Shown here: in pieces, positions 62,924 to 64,000 of the stretch
Layout of the letters: each line of letters opens with the position of its first letter
Position numbering within the stretch: position 1 is the first letter of the stretch
Assembly: GCA_045119215.1 (NCBI GenBank)
Contig: JBGVDD010000085.1
Span: forward strand, 41,388-105,387
Direction: 5' to 3'
Length of the DNA: 64,000 bases
DNA from: RUG11237 sp045119215
GTDB taxonomy: Bacteria > Bacillota > Clostridia > Lachnospirales > Lachnospiraceae
The notes under the pieces: model-generated
What the model saw: only the letters and a program-made list of their open reading frames with translations
What the model was told of the DNA's origin: nothing
The model's database searches: none
Program-made: the position numbers and the translations under genes

Positions 62924-64000
62924 TTACTGTACTACTGCAGCCTTGATTAGGTTTGTCTTACCAACTACACCAGGTTCTCCTGCTGTCATAACAACAGTAT
63001 CTCCCGCTTCTACCAAACCTGTGTATTTTGCCGCTTCTACAGATGCATCCATCAATGCGTCTAAGCTGCTCTGTTCTGCGATGCAAATTGGAGTAACACC
63101 CCAGGAAAGATTTAACTGTCTGCAAACCTTTTCGTTTGGTGAACATCCAGCGATTAAACTTTCTGGATGATACTTAGAAATCATACGTGCTGTATCACCT
63201 GATTTTGTTACAGTGATAATAGCCTTTGCATTAAGGTCAGCCGCTGTTGTACAAGTAGCATGTGAAATAGCTTCTGTGATATCTAAATCAGCTTCACAAG
63301 CCTTGTTTGCTCTTAAAGCTGCAACATAATCCATATCTGCTTCTGTTCTTTCGGCAATCTTAGCCATTGTCTTAACAGCTTCTGCAGGATATTTACCATT
63401 TGCTGTTTCTCCAGATAACATCACAGCACTTGTTCCCTGGTAAATAGCGTTTGCAACGTCAGTTGCCTCAGCTCTTGTAGGACGTGGGTTCTTCATCATA
63501 GAATCCAACATCTGTGTAGCTGTGATAACTGGCTTTCCAGCCTTGTTTGCTTTTTCGATAATCATCTTCTGGATAACAGGTACTTCTTCGTAAGGAATTT
63601 CAACACCCATATCTCCACGGGCAACCATAACACCGTCAGCAACCTTAAGGATTTCGTCGATGTTATCTACACCTTCCTGATTTTCGATCTTAGCAATAAT
63701 CTGTACATGTTCTTTCTTCTGATCTGCAATGATTTTTCTAATCTGAAGAATATCATCTGCTGTTCTTGTGAAAGAAGCTGCAATAAAGTCAAATCCGTTT
63801 TCTACAGCAAATACAATATCGGAATAATCTTTTTCGCTTACGAATGGCATGTTAACATGAAGATTTGGAACATTTACACTCTTCTTACCTGAGATTTCAC
63901 CTGCATTTAATACTCTACATTCCATAGCAAGTCCATCAATGTTAACTACTTCAAGTTCTACTAAACCATCATCGATAAGAATTCTTCCACCGATTTTGAT
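62924..64000 (-). CDS. pyk: Pyruvate kinase, 3' part
   Basis: This gene runs in from beyond the right edge; 358 codons plus stop are visible and the reading frame is open to the edge. It converts PEP and ADP to pyruvate and ATP. Motifs: FIAASFTRTADDILQIR, IIAKIENQEGVDNIDEIL, MVARGDMGVEIPYEEVPVIQK, and PVITATQMLDSMMKNPRPTRAEATDVANAI. The C-terminal allosteric domain ends GVVGKTNLIKAAVVQ, without the extra PEP-utiliser-like tail seen in Bacillus Pyk. Confidence 0.97.
   Translation of the reverse strand: MKIGGRILIDDGLVELEVVNIDGLAMECRVLNAGEISGKKSVNVPNLHVNMPFVSEKDYSDIVFAVENGFDFIAASFTRTADDILQIRKIIADQKKEHVQIIAKIENQEGVDNIDEILKVADGVMVARGDMGVEIPYEEVPVIQKMIIEKANKAGKPVITATQMLDSMMKNPRPTRAEATDVANAIYQGTSAVMLSGETANGKYPAEAVKTMAKIAERTEADMDYVAALRANKACEADLDITEAISHATCTTAADLNAKAIITVTKSGDTARMISKYHPESLIAGCSPNEKVCRQLNLSWGVTPICIAEQSSLDALMDASVEAAKYTGLVEAGDTVVMTAGEPGVVGKTNLIKAAVVQ

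Overview
The window is low-GC DNA with Gram-positive (Bacillota) gene content and strong AAGGAGG-type ribosome sites. RNase J, WhiA, RapZ, Mbl, IreB, type III glutamine synthetase, rho-independent terminators and very large Ig/BspA-type surface proteins together point to a flagellated clostridium, most likely Lachnospiraceae (Roseburia/Agathobacter/Lachnospira-like). This placement is inferred from gene content and order; no rRNA is present. Nearly all genes lie on the minus strand, so transcription mostly runs from high to low coordinates.

Region 1 (1-22.5 kb) is accessory. A NHLM-type peptide export operon (lipoprotein receptor, HlyD-like adaptor, C39-peptidase ABC transporter, second ABC transporter) continues into a divergent alanine-racemase homologue, a 501-aa protein I do not recognise, and a lipoprotein cut by the window edge. 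Just upstream, a 50-aa peptide with a double-glycine leader (9465-9617) sits directly behind, and is probably translationally coupled to, a 2737-aa secreted surface protein. This peptide was easy to overlook and is the natural candidate substrate of the exporter. Next come a 1200-aa secreted BspA/DUF285-repeat protein with a 24-bp tandem repeat, and a YkgJ-type Cys-cluster protein.

Region 2 (22.5-36.8 kb) holds glycogen phosphorylase with a palindromic operator inside its promoter and a LacI-family regulator beside it. It also has a co-directional run mbl-flgF-flgG-flgJ-recD2-comFC-yvyF linking cell shape, flagellar rod and DNA processing. glnN has a leader containing a terminator.

Region 3 (35.5-49.7 kb) is core RNA and tRNA metabolism. 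One run is ireB-ruvX-DUF1292-RNase J-YlbF-MltG-like-trmR-U32, resembling the B. subtilis yrzL-yrrK-yrzB-yrrL-M-O order. The other is prmA-rsmE-iscS-thiI plus mtaB. Two copies of a 134-bp non-coding element with 12-bp inverted ends and perfect 8-bp target duplications (32740-32873, 44274-44407) show a recently mobile MITE-like family, with one copy inside the iscS-thiI unit.

Region 4 (49.8-64 kb) carries ilvE, small enzymes, a cyclophilin, class II aldolase, a lipid kinase, murB-rapZ-whiA-HPr/Crh-like, galE, a sensory GGDEF-EAL protein and the 3' part of pyruvate kinase. A compact candidate small RNA lies between the cyclophilin and aldolase genes. Two HPr-fold proteins in the window both lack the phosphorylatable histidine. 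No tRNA, rRNA, CRISPR array or intact insertion sequence was seen.
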